DNA of 64,000 nt, taken from assembly GCF_018332695.1 (NCBI RefSeq), contig NZ_BOQN01000133.1, forward strand, positions 51,917 to 115,916, written 5' to 3'. The notes under the pieces are model-generated. The model had not been told where the DNA came from, made no database searches, and was given only the letters and a program-made list of their open reading frames with translations. This stretch comes from Paractinoplanes toevensis (GTDB taxonomy: Bacteria; Actinomycetota; Actinomycetes; Mycobacteriales; Micromonosporaceae). Shown here piece by piece: positions 15,186-24,350 of this stretch; the stretch's first letter is position 1, and every line of letters starts with the position of its first letter. Both the position numbers and the translations under genes were made by a program.

Positions 15186-16828
15186 ACGATCACCCCGTAC
15201 ACCTTCCGGGCCGCCTCGTCCGAGACGTACCCCTCCTGAACGTCATGGCGCACCGCGGCCGGGTCCCGCCCGGCCGGGTCGCCGTGCCCGCCGCCACCCG
15301 CGGTCAGCAGCGTCACCCGGTCGCCTACCCGCACCGGCGTGCGCTTCGTGCTGATCCGCCGCTCGCGGGCGGTGCCGGGGAAGACGACGACCTGGTTGGG
15401 CTCGGGCTGCCGGCCGCCGTCGAGCGCCCACGGCGCGCTCTTCGTCTTCTTGATCACCGACAGGAACTCGCCGTCGGTCACGAACCTGATGTCGCGGCGC
15501 AGCCCGCAGCCGCCGCGGAACCGGCCGGCCCCGCCCGAGTCGGCGCGGATCTCGACGCGTTCGAAGAACATCCCGGTCTTCGCCTCGAGCACCTCGACCG
15601 GCGTGTTGCGCGCCTGGGTCTGGCACAGGTGGTTGGCCGGGCCGATGCCGTCGTGGTCGGGTGCGCCGCCCCAGCCGACCGGATCGTTGTTGCTGACCGC
15701 GAACATCGCCCCGGTGTCCGGGTGGACGCCGACCATCATGAAGCCGGGCACGTCACCGCCGCTGGAGGCGGGCAGCCGCTCCGGCATGCCCTGCGCGAGG
15801 GCCTTGTAGATCAGTTCCAGCGCGACCGTGCCGGTCCACTGGGTGAACGTCGCGGCCGGGTAGACCGCGTGGAACAGGGTGCCCGGCTCGGCCTCGACCC
15901 GCAGCGGTGCGAAGTGCCCGGCGTTGGTCTGCTCCTCCGGGGTGGTGATCGCCTTGAACGCCACCCGGCAGGTCGCGATGGTTCCGCCGATCGGCATGTT
16001 GACCGGGCCGGGCACGGCCGGCGAGGAGCCGGCGAAGTCGACCGTGAACGTGCCGTCCCGGATGGTCACGGTGGCCCGCATGAGGATCGGGTCGTCGGTG
16101 ACGCCGTCGTCGTCGAGCCAGTCCTCGGCCGTCCAGCTGCCCTGCGGCAGCCGGGCGACCGCCTCGGCCGCCGACTCGGCCGCCGCCGCGACGAACCGGT
16201 CGACCACCTGCTCCACCACCGGTGCGGTGTAGCGGTCGAACAGCTCGGCCACCCGCCGCTCGCCGGTGCGCAGCGCCGCGATCTGGGCGTTCAGATCGCC
16301 CAGCACCAGGTCGGGCATCCGGGAGTTGAAGCGGATCAGCTCGTGGATGTCGTGCACCGGTTCACCACCGGCGTACACCCTGGTGCCCGGAAAGATCAGG
16401 CCCTCCTGGTGCATGTCGGTGGAGTCGAGCACGTAGCCCGGGTCCTTGGCGCCCAGGTCCATCCAGTGGGCCCGGATGCACAGGTACGCCACCAGTTCGT
16501 CCCGGGAGAACACCGGCGCGAACATCGTCGCGTCGTAGGAGTGCGCCGCGTTCCAGTACGGGTAGTTGAGCAGCACGACGTCGCCCTCGTTCAGCGCGCC
16601 GGCGTACTCCACGCCCTTGCGGATCGAGTAGTCGTTGGCGCCCAGGAACCGGGACAGGCCGGTGGACTCGGCGACCAGCCGCAGCGACCGGTCGTAGATC
16701 GAGATGCCGAAGTCGTGCACCTCATAGATCACCGGGTTGAACGCGGTGCGCACCAGCGCCGCCCGCATCTCCTCGGCCGCCGACACGAGGTGGTTGCGGA
16801 TGACCTCGACCGTGGCGCCGTCAGTCAT
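15182..16828 (-). CDS. hyuB: Hydantoinase B/oxoprolinase family subunit, copy 1
   Basis: A 548-residue HyuB-type subunit. Family marks are ALVRTAFNPVIYEVHDFG, LGANDYSIRKGVEY, LLNYPYWNAAHSYDATMFAPVF, LCIRAHWMDLGAKDPG and RFRGGCGLRRDIRF. With HyuA it makes an ATP-dependent enzyme; known relatives are N-methylhydantoinase, 5-oxoprolinase, caprolactamase and acetone or acetophenone carboxylases. It follows a second HyuB gene with an 8-nt overlap, and the two proteins are clearly paralogues with near-identical stretches. The substrate is unknown. Confidence 0.92.
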   Translation of the reverse strand: MTDGATVEVIRNHLVSAAEEMRAALVRTAFNPVIYEVHDFGISIYDRSLRLVAESTGLSRFLGANDYSIRKGVEYAGALNEGDVVLLNYPYWNAAHSYDATMFAPVFSRDELVAYLCIRAHWMDLGAKDPGYVLDSTDMHQEGLIFPGTRVYAGGEPVHDIHELIRFNSRMPDLVLGDLNAQIAALRTGERRVAELFDRYTAPVVEQVVDRFVAAAAESAAEAVARLPQGSWTAEDWLDDDGVTDDPILMRATVTIRDGTFTVDFAGSSPAVPGPVNMPIGGTIATCRVAFKAITTPEEQTNAGHFAPLRVEAEPGTLFHAVYPAATFTQWTGTVALELIYKALAQGMPERLPASSGGDVPGFMMVGVHPDTGAMFAVSNNDPVGWGGAPDHDGIGPANHLCQTQARNTPVEVLEAKTGMFFERVEIRADSGGAGRFRGGCGLRRDIRFVTDGEFLSVIKKTKSAPWALDGGRQPEPNQVVVFPGTARERRISTKRTPVRVGDRVTLLTAGGGGHGDPAGRDPAAVRHDVQEGYVSDEAARKVYGVIV

Positions 16829-18485
16829 CGAGGCTCACCCCGTAGACGTCGCGCGCCGCGTCCCGCGACACGTAGCCCTCGGCCACGTCCCGGCGCACCG
16901 CGGCCGGGTCCCGGTCGGCCGGCGAGCCGTGCCCGCCGCCACCCGCGGTGAGCAGGGTGACCCGGTCTCCCGGCACCACGGCCAGCCGCTTGGTGCTGAT
17001 CCGCTCCTCGCGGTCGGTGCCGGGGAACGCGATGATCTGGTTCGCCTCCGGCCGCAGGCCGCCCGCCAGCGCCCACGGCCGGGTCTTCGTCTTCTTGATG
17101 ACCATCAGGAACTCGCCCGGCGTGACGAACCGGATGTCCCGCCGCAGGCCGGCGCCGCCGCGGTGCCGGCCCGCACCGCCCGAGTCGGTGCGGATCTCGA
17201 CCCGCTCCATGAACATGCCGGTGCGGGCCTCCATCACCTCGATCGGGGTGCCACGGCCGGTGCTGCCGGAGACGTGGGTGGCCGCGTCGGTGCCGTCGTG
17301 CTCGGCGGTGCCGCCCCAGCCGACCAGGTCGTTGTTGCTGACCGCGAACATCGCGCCGGTGTCCGGGTGGATGCCGACCATCATGAAGCCGGGCACGTCA
17401 CCGCCGCTGGAGGCGGGCAGCCGCTCCGGCATGCCCTGCGCGAGGGCCTTGAGGATCAGCTCGAACGCGACGATGCCGGTCCACAGCGTGAACGTGGGCT
17501 GTGGATAGATCGCGTGGAACAGCGTGCCGGGCTCGGCGCGCACCTCGAGCGGCGCCACCGTGCCGGCGTTGGAGGGCTCGTCCGGCGAGGTGAGCGACTT
17601 GAGGATGACCTTGCAGATGGCCTCGGTGGCGCCGAACGGCATGTTGATCGGGCCGCGGGTGGCCGGCGACGAACCGGCGAAGTCCACCAGGAAGGTGCCG
17701 TCCGCGATGGTGACGGTGACCCGCATCTTGACCGGCTCGTCGGAGATGCCGTCGTCGTCCAGGTAGTCCTCGGCGGTCCAGCTTCCCTGCGGCAGCGCGG
17801 CGAGGGCGGCCCGGGTGCGGGCCTCGCCGTCCGCGATGATCTGCTCGATCGCGGCCAGCACGGTGGGCCGGCCGAACTTCGTGTAGATCTCCAGCAGGCG
17901 GCGCTCGCCGGTGCGGATGGCGGCGATCTGGGCGTGCAGGTCGCCGAGGATCGCGTCGGGCATCCGGGAGTTGAACCGCAGCAGCTCGTGGATGTCGTGC
18001 ACCGGCTCGCCCCGGGAGACCACCTTGGTGCCGGGGAAGATCATGCCTTCCTGGTGCATATCGGTGGAGTCGAGCACGTAGCCCGGGTCCTTGGCGCCCA
18101 GGTCCATCCAGTGCGCCCGGATGCAGAGGAAGCCGATCAGGTCGTCGCCGTCGAACACCGGGGCGAACAGGGTGGCGTCGGAGGCGTGCGCCGCGTTCCA
18201 GTACGGGTAGTTGAGCAGCACCACGTCGCCCTGGTGCAGGTTCTCGACGCCGACGTACTCGACGCCCTTGCGCAGCGAGTAGTCGTTGGCACCGAGGAAC
18301 GAGGTGAGCCCGGTGGCCTCGGCGACCGGCCGCATCCGCGCGTCGTAGAGCGAGAGCCCGAAGTCGTGCACCTCGTAGATGACCGGGTTGAACGAGGTGC
18401 GGATCAGGGTGGCCCGCATCTCCTCGGCGGCGGACAGCAGATAGCTGCGCACGACCTCGACGCGAGCACCGTCCAGAGTGGTCAT
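16821..18485 (-). CDS. hyuB: Hydantoinase B/oxoprolinase family subunit, copy 2
   Basis: A 554-residue HyuB subunit, paralogous to the next gene. It shares the segments FNPVIYEVHDFG, LGANDYSLRKGVEY, NYPYWNAAHASDATLFAPVF and LPASSGGDVPGFMMVG. At the DNA level 79 nt (17373-17451) are identical to 15728-15806, which points to recent duplication or gene conversion. The ATG at 18485 overlaps the hyuA stop (ATGA). Two B subunits with one A subunit is not the usual hydantoinase layout. The pair may form a mixed complex, or give alternative enzymes with the same HyuA. Confidence 0.92.
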   Translation of the reverse strand: MTTLDGARVEVVRSYLLSAAEEMRATLIRTSFNPVIYEVHDFGLSLYDARMRPVAEATGLTSFLGANDYSLRKGVEYVGVENLHQGDVVLLNYPYWNAAHASDATLFAPVFDGDDLIGFLCIRAHWMDLGAKDPGYVLDSTDMHQEGMIFPGTKVVSRGEPVHDIHELLRFNSRMPDAILGDLHAQIAAIRTGERRLLEIYTKFGRPTVLAAIEQIIADGEARTRAALAALPQGSWTAEDYLDDDGISDEPVKMRVTVTIADGTFLVDFAGSSPATRGPINMPFGATEAICKVILKSLTSPDEPSNAGTVAPLEVRAEPGTLFHAIYPQPTFTLWTGIVAFELILKALAQGMPERLPASSGGDVPGFMMVGIHPDTGAMFAVSNNDLVGWGGTAEHDGTDAATHVSGSTGRGTPIEVMEARTGMFMERVEIRTDSGGAGRHRGGAGLRRDIRFVTPGEFLMVIKKTKTRPWALAGGLRPEANQIIAFPGTDREERISTKRLAVVPGDRVTLLTAGGGGHGSPADRDPAAVRRDVAEGYVSRDAARDVYGVSLDD

Positions 18486-20515
18486 GCCGCCTCCCTCAAC
18501 GTGACGAGCAGGTAGCCGTGGTCGTCGACGGTAACCAGCTGGCCGCTCGGCACCACGGTCGTCGACGTGCCCTCGTCCACCAGGGCCGGCCCGGGGAACG
18601 TGTTGCCGGCCTCGAGATCGGCGCGGTCGTAGACGGCGAACGGGACGATCGCGCGGGTGCCGAAGTCGAAGGCGTCCCGGTGCGTACGGGGTTTCGCCTC
18701 GCCGCCCTTGGCGACCAGCGGCAGCTCCGGCCGCTGGGTGCGCCCGATACCGCGTACCCGAAGGTTGAGGATCTGCAGCGGGTTGGTCATGGTGTGGCCG
18801 TAACGGGCGTGGTGCGTCTCGTCGAAGGCGGTCCGCACCGATGCCGCGTCCAGTGTGGACCCGACCGTGACCATCAGGCTGTGCTCCTGGCCCAGGTAAC
18901 GCAGCTCGAACTGCCGCTCCAGCACACCCTCGCCGGCCGGCACGCCCTGCGCGGCCAGCGACGCGACCGCCTCGGGCTCGGTCTCGGCGAACAGCGGCTC
19001 CAGCGCCGCCAGGTCGGCGTCGTCGAGGGTGGTCATCACGGTGCGGCTGAAGTCGTTGACGATGTCGGCCGAGAGCATGCCCCAGGCCGAGAAGCCGGAC
19101 GGCGCGAACGGGACCAGCACCTCGCCGATGCCCATCTCGCGGGCCAGCAGCGGCGCCAGCAGGGGCCCGGCGCCGCCGAAGGCGAGCAGCGAGAACACCC
19201 GCGGGTCGTGGCCGCGTTCGACGGTGATCTGCCGGACCGCGCCGACCGTCTTGGCCAGCAGCACGTCGAAGATGCCGGCCGCGGCCGCGGCCACGGACAG
19301 GCCGAGCGGCTCGGCGAGCTGCTCGCGGATCGCGTCCCGGGCGGCCTCGTCGGCCAGGCCCATGTCGCCGCCGAGGAACCGCTGCGGGTCGACGAAGCCG
19401 AGCACCACGGCGGCGTCGGTCACGGTCGGCGCGGTGCCGCCGCGGCCGTAGCAGACCGGGCCGGGCGCGGCGCCGGCGCTCTGCGGGCCGACCTTCAGCA
19501 GACCCCGGTCGAGCCAGGCGATCGACCCGCCGCCGGCGCCGATCGTGCGGATGTCGTACGTCGGGATCAGCAGCGGGAAATGTTCGAGCTGAGCCTCGTA
19601 CGCGGCGACCGCGCTGCCCTTCTCGATCACGCACGCGTCCAGCGAGGTGCCGCCGATGTCGAACGTCAGCACGTTGTCCCGGCCCAGCTCGTTGGCCAGG
19701 TAGGCGGCGCCCACGATGCCGCCGGCCGGGCCGGAGAGCACGGTATGGGTGGGTGACGTCTTGGCCACCGCGCCGGTCATCGAGCCGCCACCGGACCGCA
19801 TGATCAGGAACCGGCCGGCGAACCCCTGCTCGGCCAGCCCGTTCTCGAGCTCGTCCACGTAGCGTTCGAAGATCGGGCGGATGTACGCCTCCAGCACGGT
19901 CGTGCTGGTCCGCTCGTACTCGCGGTACTCGCGCACGATGTCGGTGGACAGCGACAGGCTCACCGCGGGGTAGGCGGCGCGGATGATCCGGGCGGTCTCC
20001 CGCTCGTGCGCCGGGTCGAGGTACGAGTGCAGGAAGCAGATCGCGATCGACGTGACGCCCTGCACCTCGACCAGTTCGCGGGCGGCGGCCAGCACGCTGT
20101 CCGGGTCCAGCTCCTCAACCACGGTGCCCTTGTAGTCGAGCCGCCCGGTCACGCCCGCGGTGAAGCGGCGCTGCACCAGGCTCTCCGGCCGCTGATAGCG
20201 GAAGTCGTACATGTGGTCGGCCGGCACGTTGCCCCGGCCGATCAGGAAGATGTCCCGGAAGCCGGCGTTCGTGATGATGCCGGTGTTGCCGCCGCGCCGC
20301 TCCAGCACCGCGTTGAGGCCGAGCGTGGTGCCGTGGATGAACAGCTCCACATCGGACAGGTCGGTGCCGAGCGCCGCGATCGCGTTGAGCACGCCCTCGG
20401 CCGGGTGGGCCGGCGTGGTGGACGCCTTGCGGAAACGCACCTGGCCGGTTCGGGTGTCGAGCTCCATCGCGTCGACGAAGGTGCCGCCGATGTCCACGGC
20501 CAGCCGGATACTCAT
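18482..20515 (-). CDS. hyuA: Hydantoinase A/oxoprolinase family ATPase subunit
   Basis: A 677-residue HyuA subunit with the actin-like ATPase core: LAVDIGGTFVDAME at the N-terminus, HGTTLGLNAVLERRGG, LSGPAGGIVGA, FDIGGTSLDACVIE and LAFGGAGPL. It activates a cyclic amide, lactam or ketone carbonyl by phosphorylation from ATP for the HyuB subunit to hydrolyse or carboxylate. Length and domain order are normal for a stand-alone A subunit. It sits directly between the transporter genes and the two B subunits, so uptake and first attack on the substrate are probably coupled. Confidence 0.93.
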   Translation of the reverse strand: MSIRLAVDIGGTFVDAMELDTRTGQVRFRKASTTPAHPAEGVLNAIAALGTDLSDVELFIHGTTLGLNAVLERRGGNTGIITNAGFRDIFLIGRGNVPADHMYDFRYQRPESLVQRRFTAGVTGRLDYKGTVVEELDPDSVLAAARELVEVQGVTSIAICFLHSYLDPAHERETARIIRAAYPAVSLSLSTDIVREYREYERTSTTVLEAYIRPIFERYVDELENGLAEQGFAGRFLIMRSGGGSMTGAVAKTSPTHTVLSGPAGGIVGAAYLANELGRDNVLTFDIGGTSLDACVIEKGSAVAAYEAQLEHFPLLIPTYDIRTIGAGGGSIAWLDRGLLKVGPQSAGAAPGPVCYGRGGTAPTVTDAAVVLGFVDPQRFLGGDMGLADEAARDAIREQLAEPLGLSVAAAAAGIFDVLLAKTVGAVRQITVERGHDPRVFSLLAFGGAGPLLAPLLAREMGIGEVLVPFAPSGFSAWGMLSADIVNDFSRTVMTTLDDADLAALEPLFAETEPEAVASLAAQGVPAGEGVLERQFELRYLGQEHSLMVTVGSTLDAASVRTAFDETHHARYGHTMTNPLQILNLRVRGIGRTQRPELPLVAKGGEAKPRTHRDAFDFGTRAIVPFAVYDRADLEAGNTFPGPALVDEGTSTTVVPSGQLVTVDDHGYLLVTLREAA

Positions 20516-22470
20516 GAGTCGCTCTTTCCGATCAGGGCGGGCAGCTCGGGGACGCGCCAGCAGGCGGCCCGGCTCTCGCCGTACGGCTGAAGGGTCTGCT
20601 CCTGCGACCGGCAGGTGTCGGTGACGAACGGGCAGCGGGCGGCCAGCGCGCAGCCGGTCGCCGCGTCCGCCTCGTCCAGGTCCTTGACCAGCTGGACGTC
20701 GGCGGCGCGGGTCGCGCCGAGCCGTGGTGCGCTGCCCAGCAGGGCCCGGGTGTAGGGGTGCCGCGGATGGTCGAAGACCTCGTCGACCGGCCCTTCCTCG
20801 ACCACCCGGCCCAGGTAGAGCACCACGACCCGGTCGGCGAAACCGCGGACCGTCGCGAGGTCGTGCGAGATGAACACCGAGCCGTGCCCGGCGTCCGCGG
20901 CCACGTCCGCGATGACCTCGAGGATCTGGGCCTGGACGGTGACGTCGAGCGCGCTCGTCGGCTCGTCGAAGACGATCAGGTCGGGCTCGCCGACCAGCGC
21001 GCGGGCGATGCCGATCCGCTGCGCCTGACCGCCGGAGAGCTCGTGCGGGTAGCGGGTGAGGATCGAGTCGTCCAGCTCCATCCGGCCCAGCGCCGCCTCG
21101 ACGCGCCGCGCGCGGTCCGCGGTGGAGACCTTGGCGGCGCGCAGCGGCTCGGCGATCGAGTCGGCGACCGTACGCCGTGGGCTGAGCGAACCGATCGGGT
21201 CCTGGAACACCATCTGCGCCCGGGTCCGCTCCACCCGGCTGCGCTTGCGGACGTCCTTGCCGGCCACCGCGACCGCACCGGCGGACGGCTCGACCAGGCC
21301 CATGATGAGTTTCGCGAGGGTGCTCTTGCCGCAGCCGCTCTCACCGACCACGCCGAGCGTCTCGCCGGTCCGCAGTTCGAGGCTGACGCCGCGCAGCGCG
21401 TGGTGCCCGCCCGAGCCGAACCGGCTGCGGTAGACCACATGAGCGTCCTCGACCCGCAGCACAATCCGGCCGGCCTCCGTCGCCGCGTTGTCCGATTTTT
21501 CGGCATTTACCACACTCAAGGGGGCTTCCTGCGGATGGAAGCAGGCCAGCGACCAGCCGTCCGCCAGCTTCTCGGTCTCCGGCCGCGTCGTGCGGCAGAC
21601 GTCGGTGGCGTGGGCGCAGCGCGGCGCGAACGGGCAGTCGTGCGGCGCCGCGGTCAGCAGCGGCATCCCGCCGGCCGTCGCGACGACCCGGCCGCCGCCC
21701 ACATCCGGCACCGAGCGCAGCAGCGCCCGCGTGTACGGATGGGCCGGCTCCCGCAGCACCTTCGCGGCCGGCCCGGTCTCCACCACCGTCCCGGCGTAGA
21801 GCACCACGACCCGGTCGCACACCTCGGCGATCGACGCCAGGTCGTGCGAGATCAACAGCACGCCGCGCCCGTCGGTGTCCGCGGCGTGCCGGAACTGCCG
21901 CAGGATCTCGGCGGTCAGCGTCACGTCCAGGCCGGTGGTCGGCTCGTCCGCGATCAGCAGGCTGGGCGCGCACCCAGCCGCCAGCGAGATCATCACCCGC
22001 TGCGCCATGCCTCCGGACAGCTCGTGCGGGTAGGCCCGCAACCGCTGCCCGGGGTTGCGGATGCCGACCGAGGCGAACAGCTCCGCCGCGCTCTCCACCG
22101 CCCGGTCGCCGCTCATACCCTGGTGCGTGACAAGACGATCAATCAACTGCCGGCCCACCGTACGGGTCGGGCTGAGCGCTCCCCGCGGGTTCTGGAAGCA
22201 GATCGCCGCGCCGCGTCCCCGATGCTTCGCCAGCGCCGCCGCATCCATCCGCAGCACGTCCGCGCCGTCGAAACCGACCCGGCCGGTGGCGTGCGAGCCG
22301 GACGGCAGCATGCCGACGATCGCCCGGGCGACCATGCTCTTGCCGCCGCCGCTCTCCCCCACCAGGCCGACCACCTCGCCGGGCGCGACCGAGAAACTGA
22401 CGTTGCTGAGCGCCGCCACCTGGCGGCCGGGCCGCCGGATGACGACCGAGAGATCTTCGATGTCGAGCAT
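20512..22470 (-). CDS. Fused double ATPase of a peptide/nickel-type ABC transporter (DppD-DppF)
   Basis: A 652-residue protein with two full ABC domains. The first has Walker A GESGGGKSMVA, signature LSGGMAQR and Walker B LLIADEPTTGLD. The second has GESGCGKSTLA, LSGGQAQR and LIVFDEPTSALD. Each is followed by the oligopeptide-ATPase C-terminal extension with Cys clusters (CPFAPRC and CPFVTDTC). The other Opp/Dpp system in this window (39537-41611) keeps D and F as separate genes. I use the ATG at 22470; a GTG at 22476 would overlap the permease stop and is equally plausible. Confidence 0.92.
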   Translation of the reverse strand: MLDIEDLSVVIRRPGRQVAALSNVSFSVAPGEVVGLVGESGGGKSMVARAIVGMLPSGSHATGRVGFDGADVLRMDAAALAKHRGRGAAICFQNPRGALSPTRTVGRQLIDRLVTHQGMSGDRAVESAAELFASVGIRNPGQRLRAYPHELSGGMAQRVMISLAAGCAPSLLIADEPTTGLDVTLTAEILRQFRHAADTDGRGVLLISHDLASIAEVCDRVVVLYAGTVVETGPAAKVLREPAHPYTRALLRSVPDVGGGRVVATAGGMPLLTAAPHDCPFAPRCAHATDVCRTTRPETEKLADGWSLACFHPQEAPLSVVNAEKSDNAATEAGRIVLRVEDAHVVYRSRFGSGGHHALRGVSLELRTGETLGVVGESGCGKSTLAKLIMGLVEPSAGAVAVAGKDVRKRSRVERTRAQMVFQDPIGSLSPRRTVADSIAEPLRAAKVSTADRARRVEAALGRMELDDSILTRYPHELSGGQAQRIGIARALVGEPDLIVFDEPTSALDVTVQAQILEVIADVAADAGHGSVFISHDLATVRGFADRVVVLYLGRVVEEGPVDEVFDHPRHPYTRALLGSAPRLGATRAADVQLVKDLDEADAATGCALAARCPFVTDTCRSQEQTLQPYGESRAACWRVPELPALIGKSDS

Positions 22471-22472
22471 GG

Positions 22473-23336
22473 TCACCGCCGCTTCGCGTCCGCGCGTTCC
22501 TGCAGGCCCTCGCCGAGCAGGCTGAAGCCGAGGACGCAGACGAGCAGGGCCAGGCCGGGCGGGACCGAGGTCCACCAACGGCCGGCCACGACGTCCGACG
22601 TGCCGAGGCTGATCATCGAGCCCCACTCGGCGGTGGGCACCGTGACGCCCAGGCCGAGGAAGGAGAGACCGGCCAGGGTGAGCATCGCCCAGCCGCAGTT
22701 CAGCGGGGCGATCACCCGGACCGGGGTGAGGCTGTTCGGCAGCAGGTGCCGCCAGAGGATGCCGAACATCGAGGCGCCGGAGGTCTTCGCCGCTTCGATG
22801 TACGCCATCTCGCGCAGGGTGCGCACCTCGGCGCGGACCAGCCGGGCGTACGCCGGTGCGTTCACCGCCGCGATCGTCAGCACCAGGTTGCCGAACCCGT
22901 CGCCGAGCAGCGCGGCCACCGCGAGCGCCAGGATGAACGTGGGGAACGCCTGGAAGATGTCGACGATCCGCATGAGCACGTCGTCGACCCAGCCGCCCAG
23001 GTAACCGGCGAGCAGGCCGAGCAGCGTGCCGACCACCACCGCGAGGGCCACCGCGCAGACCGCGATGCCCAGGTCGATCCGGGCCGCGTGCAGCACCCGG
23101 CTCCACACGTCCATGCCGTTGCCGTCGGTGCCGAGCAGGTGGGCTCCGCCCGGCGTGGCGAGCGTGCCGGCCGGGTCGATCTCGGTCGGGCCCCACTTCG
23201 AGAGCAGCGGGGCGAAGACGGCGGCGAGGGCCGCGACGACCAGGATCGCGCCGCCCACGTAGATCAGCGCCCGGGCGAACCGGCGGTCGCGGTCGCCGCC
23301 ACCGATCACCACCGGGGCGAGTTGCGGATCGGCCAT
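22473..23336 (-). CDS. ABC transporter permease, DppC type
   Basis: A 287-residue membrane protein with about six transmembrane segments. The family motif that contacts the ATPase reads MAYIEAAKTSGASMFGILWRH, followed by LLPNSLTPV. The N-terminal HLLGTDGNGMDVWSRVLHAARI is typical of DppC/OppC permeases. It pairs with the DppB-type permease encoded just upstream, with which it shares a TGATG overlap. Together with the binding protein and fused ATPase it forms a complete importer. Confidence 0.92.
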   Translation of the reverse strand: MADPQLAPVVIGGGDRDRRFARALIYVGGAILVVAALAAVFAPLLSKWGPTEIDPAGTLATPGGAHLLGTDGNGMDVWSRVLHAARIDLGIAVCAVALAVVVGTLLGLLAGYLGGWVDDVLMRIVDIFQAFPTFILALAVAALLGDGFGNLVLTIAAVNAPAYARLVRAEVRTLREMAYIEAAKTSGASMFGILWRHLLPNSLTPVRVIAPLNCGWAMLTLAGLSFLGLGVTVPTAEWGSMISLGTSDVVAGRWWTSVPPGLALLVCVLGFSLLGEGLQERADAKRR

Positions 23337-24346
23337 CAGATCCTCACTCTCGGGTCGAGCACGGCGTGCACCACGTCGGCGATGAGGAAGATCAGGACAT
23401 AGCAGAGGGCGATGATCAGCACGGACGCCTGGACGACCGGATAGTCGCGGTAGAGCAGCCCGCGCAGCGCCCACTGGCCGAAGCCCTGCCAGGAGTAGAC
23501 GTACTCGACCAGCACGGTGGAGCCGATCGCCGTACCGAAAACGAGCGCGGCCAACGACGGAAGCCGGACCAGCGTCGCCCGGCGCAGGTAACCGCGCAGC
23601 AGGGTGCGCTCGGGCAGGCCGTGCGCGGCCGCCGCCGCGTACGCCTCGCTGTGCAGCACCTCCAGGGCCGACGCCCGGACGCTGCGCAGCAGCGGCGCCA
23701 GCACCCCGATGACCAGCGTGAGCACCGGCAGCACCAGATGGGCCGCGGCCGACGCCATGGCCGGCCCGTTGCCGGTGAGGACGGCGTCGACCAGGTCAGC
23801 CCCGGTCAGCGGGGTGAGGTTGGTGTCCGGGTCGACGCGGCCGCTGGGCGCCGGGAACCAGCCCAGCGCGGCGTAGCCGACCAGGATCAGCACCAGGCCC
23901 AGCCAGAACTCGGGGATCGAGTTGCCGAACAGGGCGAAGATCCGCACCGTGTGGTCGCCGAGCCGGTCGGCCCGGCGGGCCGACCAGATCCCCAGCCAGA
24001 TGGCCAGCACCACGGCGATCGCGACCGCGATCACCACCAGTTCCAGAGTGGGCCCGAGGCGCAGCGCCATCTCGCCGCTGACCGGGCTGCCACTCTGGAT
24101 CGAGGTGCCGAAGTTGCCGGTGAACAGTCCCCCGAGGTAGTCGAGGAACTGTTTCCACAGCGGCTGGTCGAGGCCGAACCTGGCGCGCGCTGCCGCCGCG
24201 TCGGCCTCGGTGGCGTTGGGCCCGAGAATGCTGCGGATCGGATCGCCCGGCAGCACCCGGACCAGCAGGAAGGTCAGCACGACCACCCCGAGCAGAACCG
24301 GGATCAGCTGGAGCAGCCGCCGACCGACGAAACGCAGAATTCGCAC
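23336..24346 (-). CDS. ABC transporter permease, DppB type
   Basis: A 336-residue permease with the DppB signature at the N-terminus (RFVGRRLLQLIPVLLGVVVL, then LPGDPIR) and GNFGTSIQSGSPV. The ATPase-contact loop reads YAAAAAHGLPERTLLRGYL, and the protein ends VLDPRVRI as is usual in this family. It spans the membrane about six times and forms the channel with the DppC-type partner. The binding-protein gene ends 4 nt upstream. Confidence 0.92.
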   Translation of the reverse strand: MRILRFVGRRLLQLIPVLLGVVVLTFLLVRVLPGDPIRSILGPNATEADAAAARARFGLDQPLWKQFLDYLGGLFTGNFGTSIQSGSPVSGEMALRLGPTLELVVIAVAIAVVLAIWLGIWSARRADRLGDHTVRIFALFGNSIPEFWLGLVLILVGYAALGWFPAPSGRVDPDTNLTPLTGADLVDAVLTGNGPAMASAAAHLVLPVLTLVIGVLAPLLRSVRASALEVLHSEAYAAAAAHGLPERTLLRGYLRRATLVRLPSLAALVFGTAIGSTVLVEYVYSWQGFGQWALRGLLYRDYPVVQASVLIIALCYVLIFLIADVVHAVLDPRVRI

Positions 24347-24350
24347 GGGC

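Noticed and set aside
15245..16951. 568-codon plus-strand reading opposite hyuB
   Set aside because: Shadow frame; the minus-strand HyuB is unmistakable.
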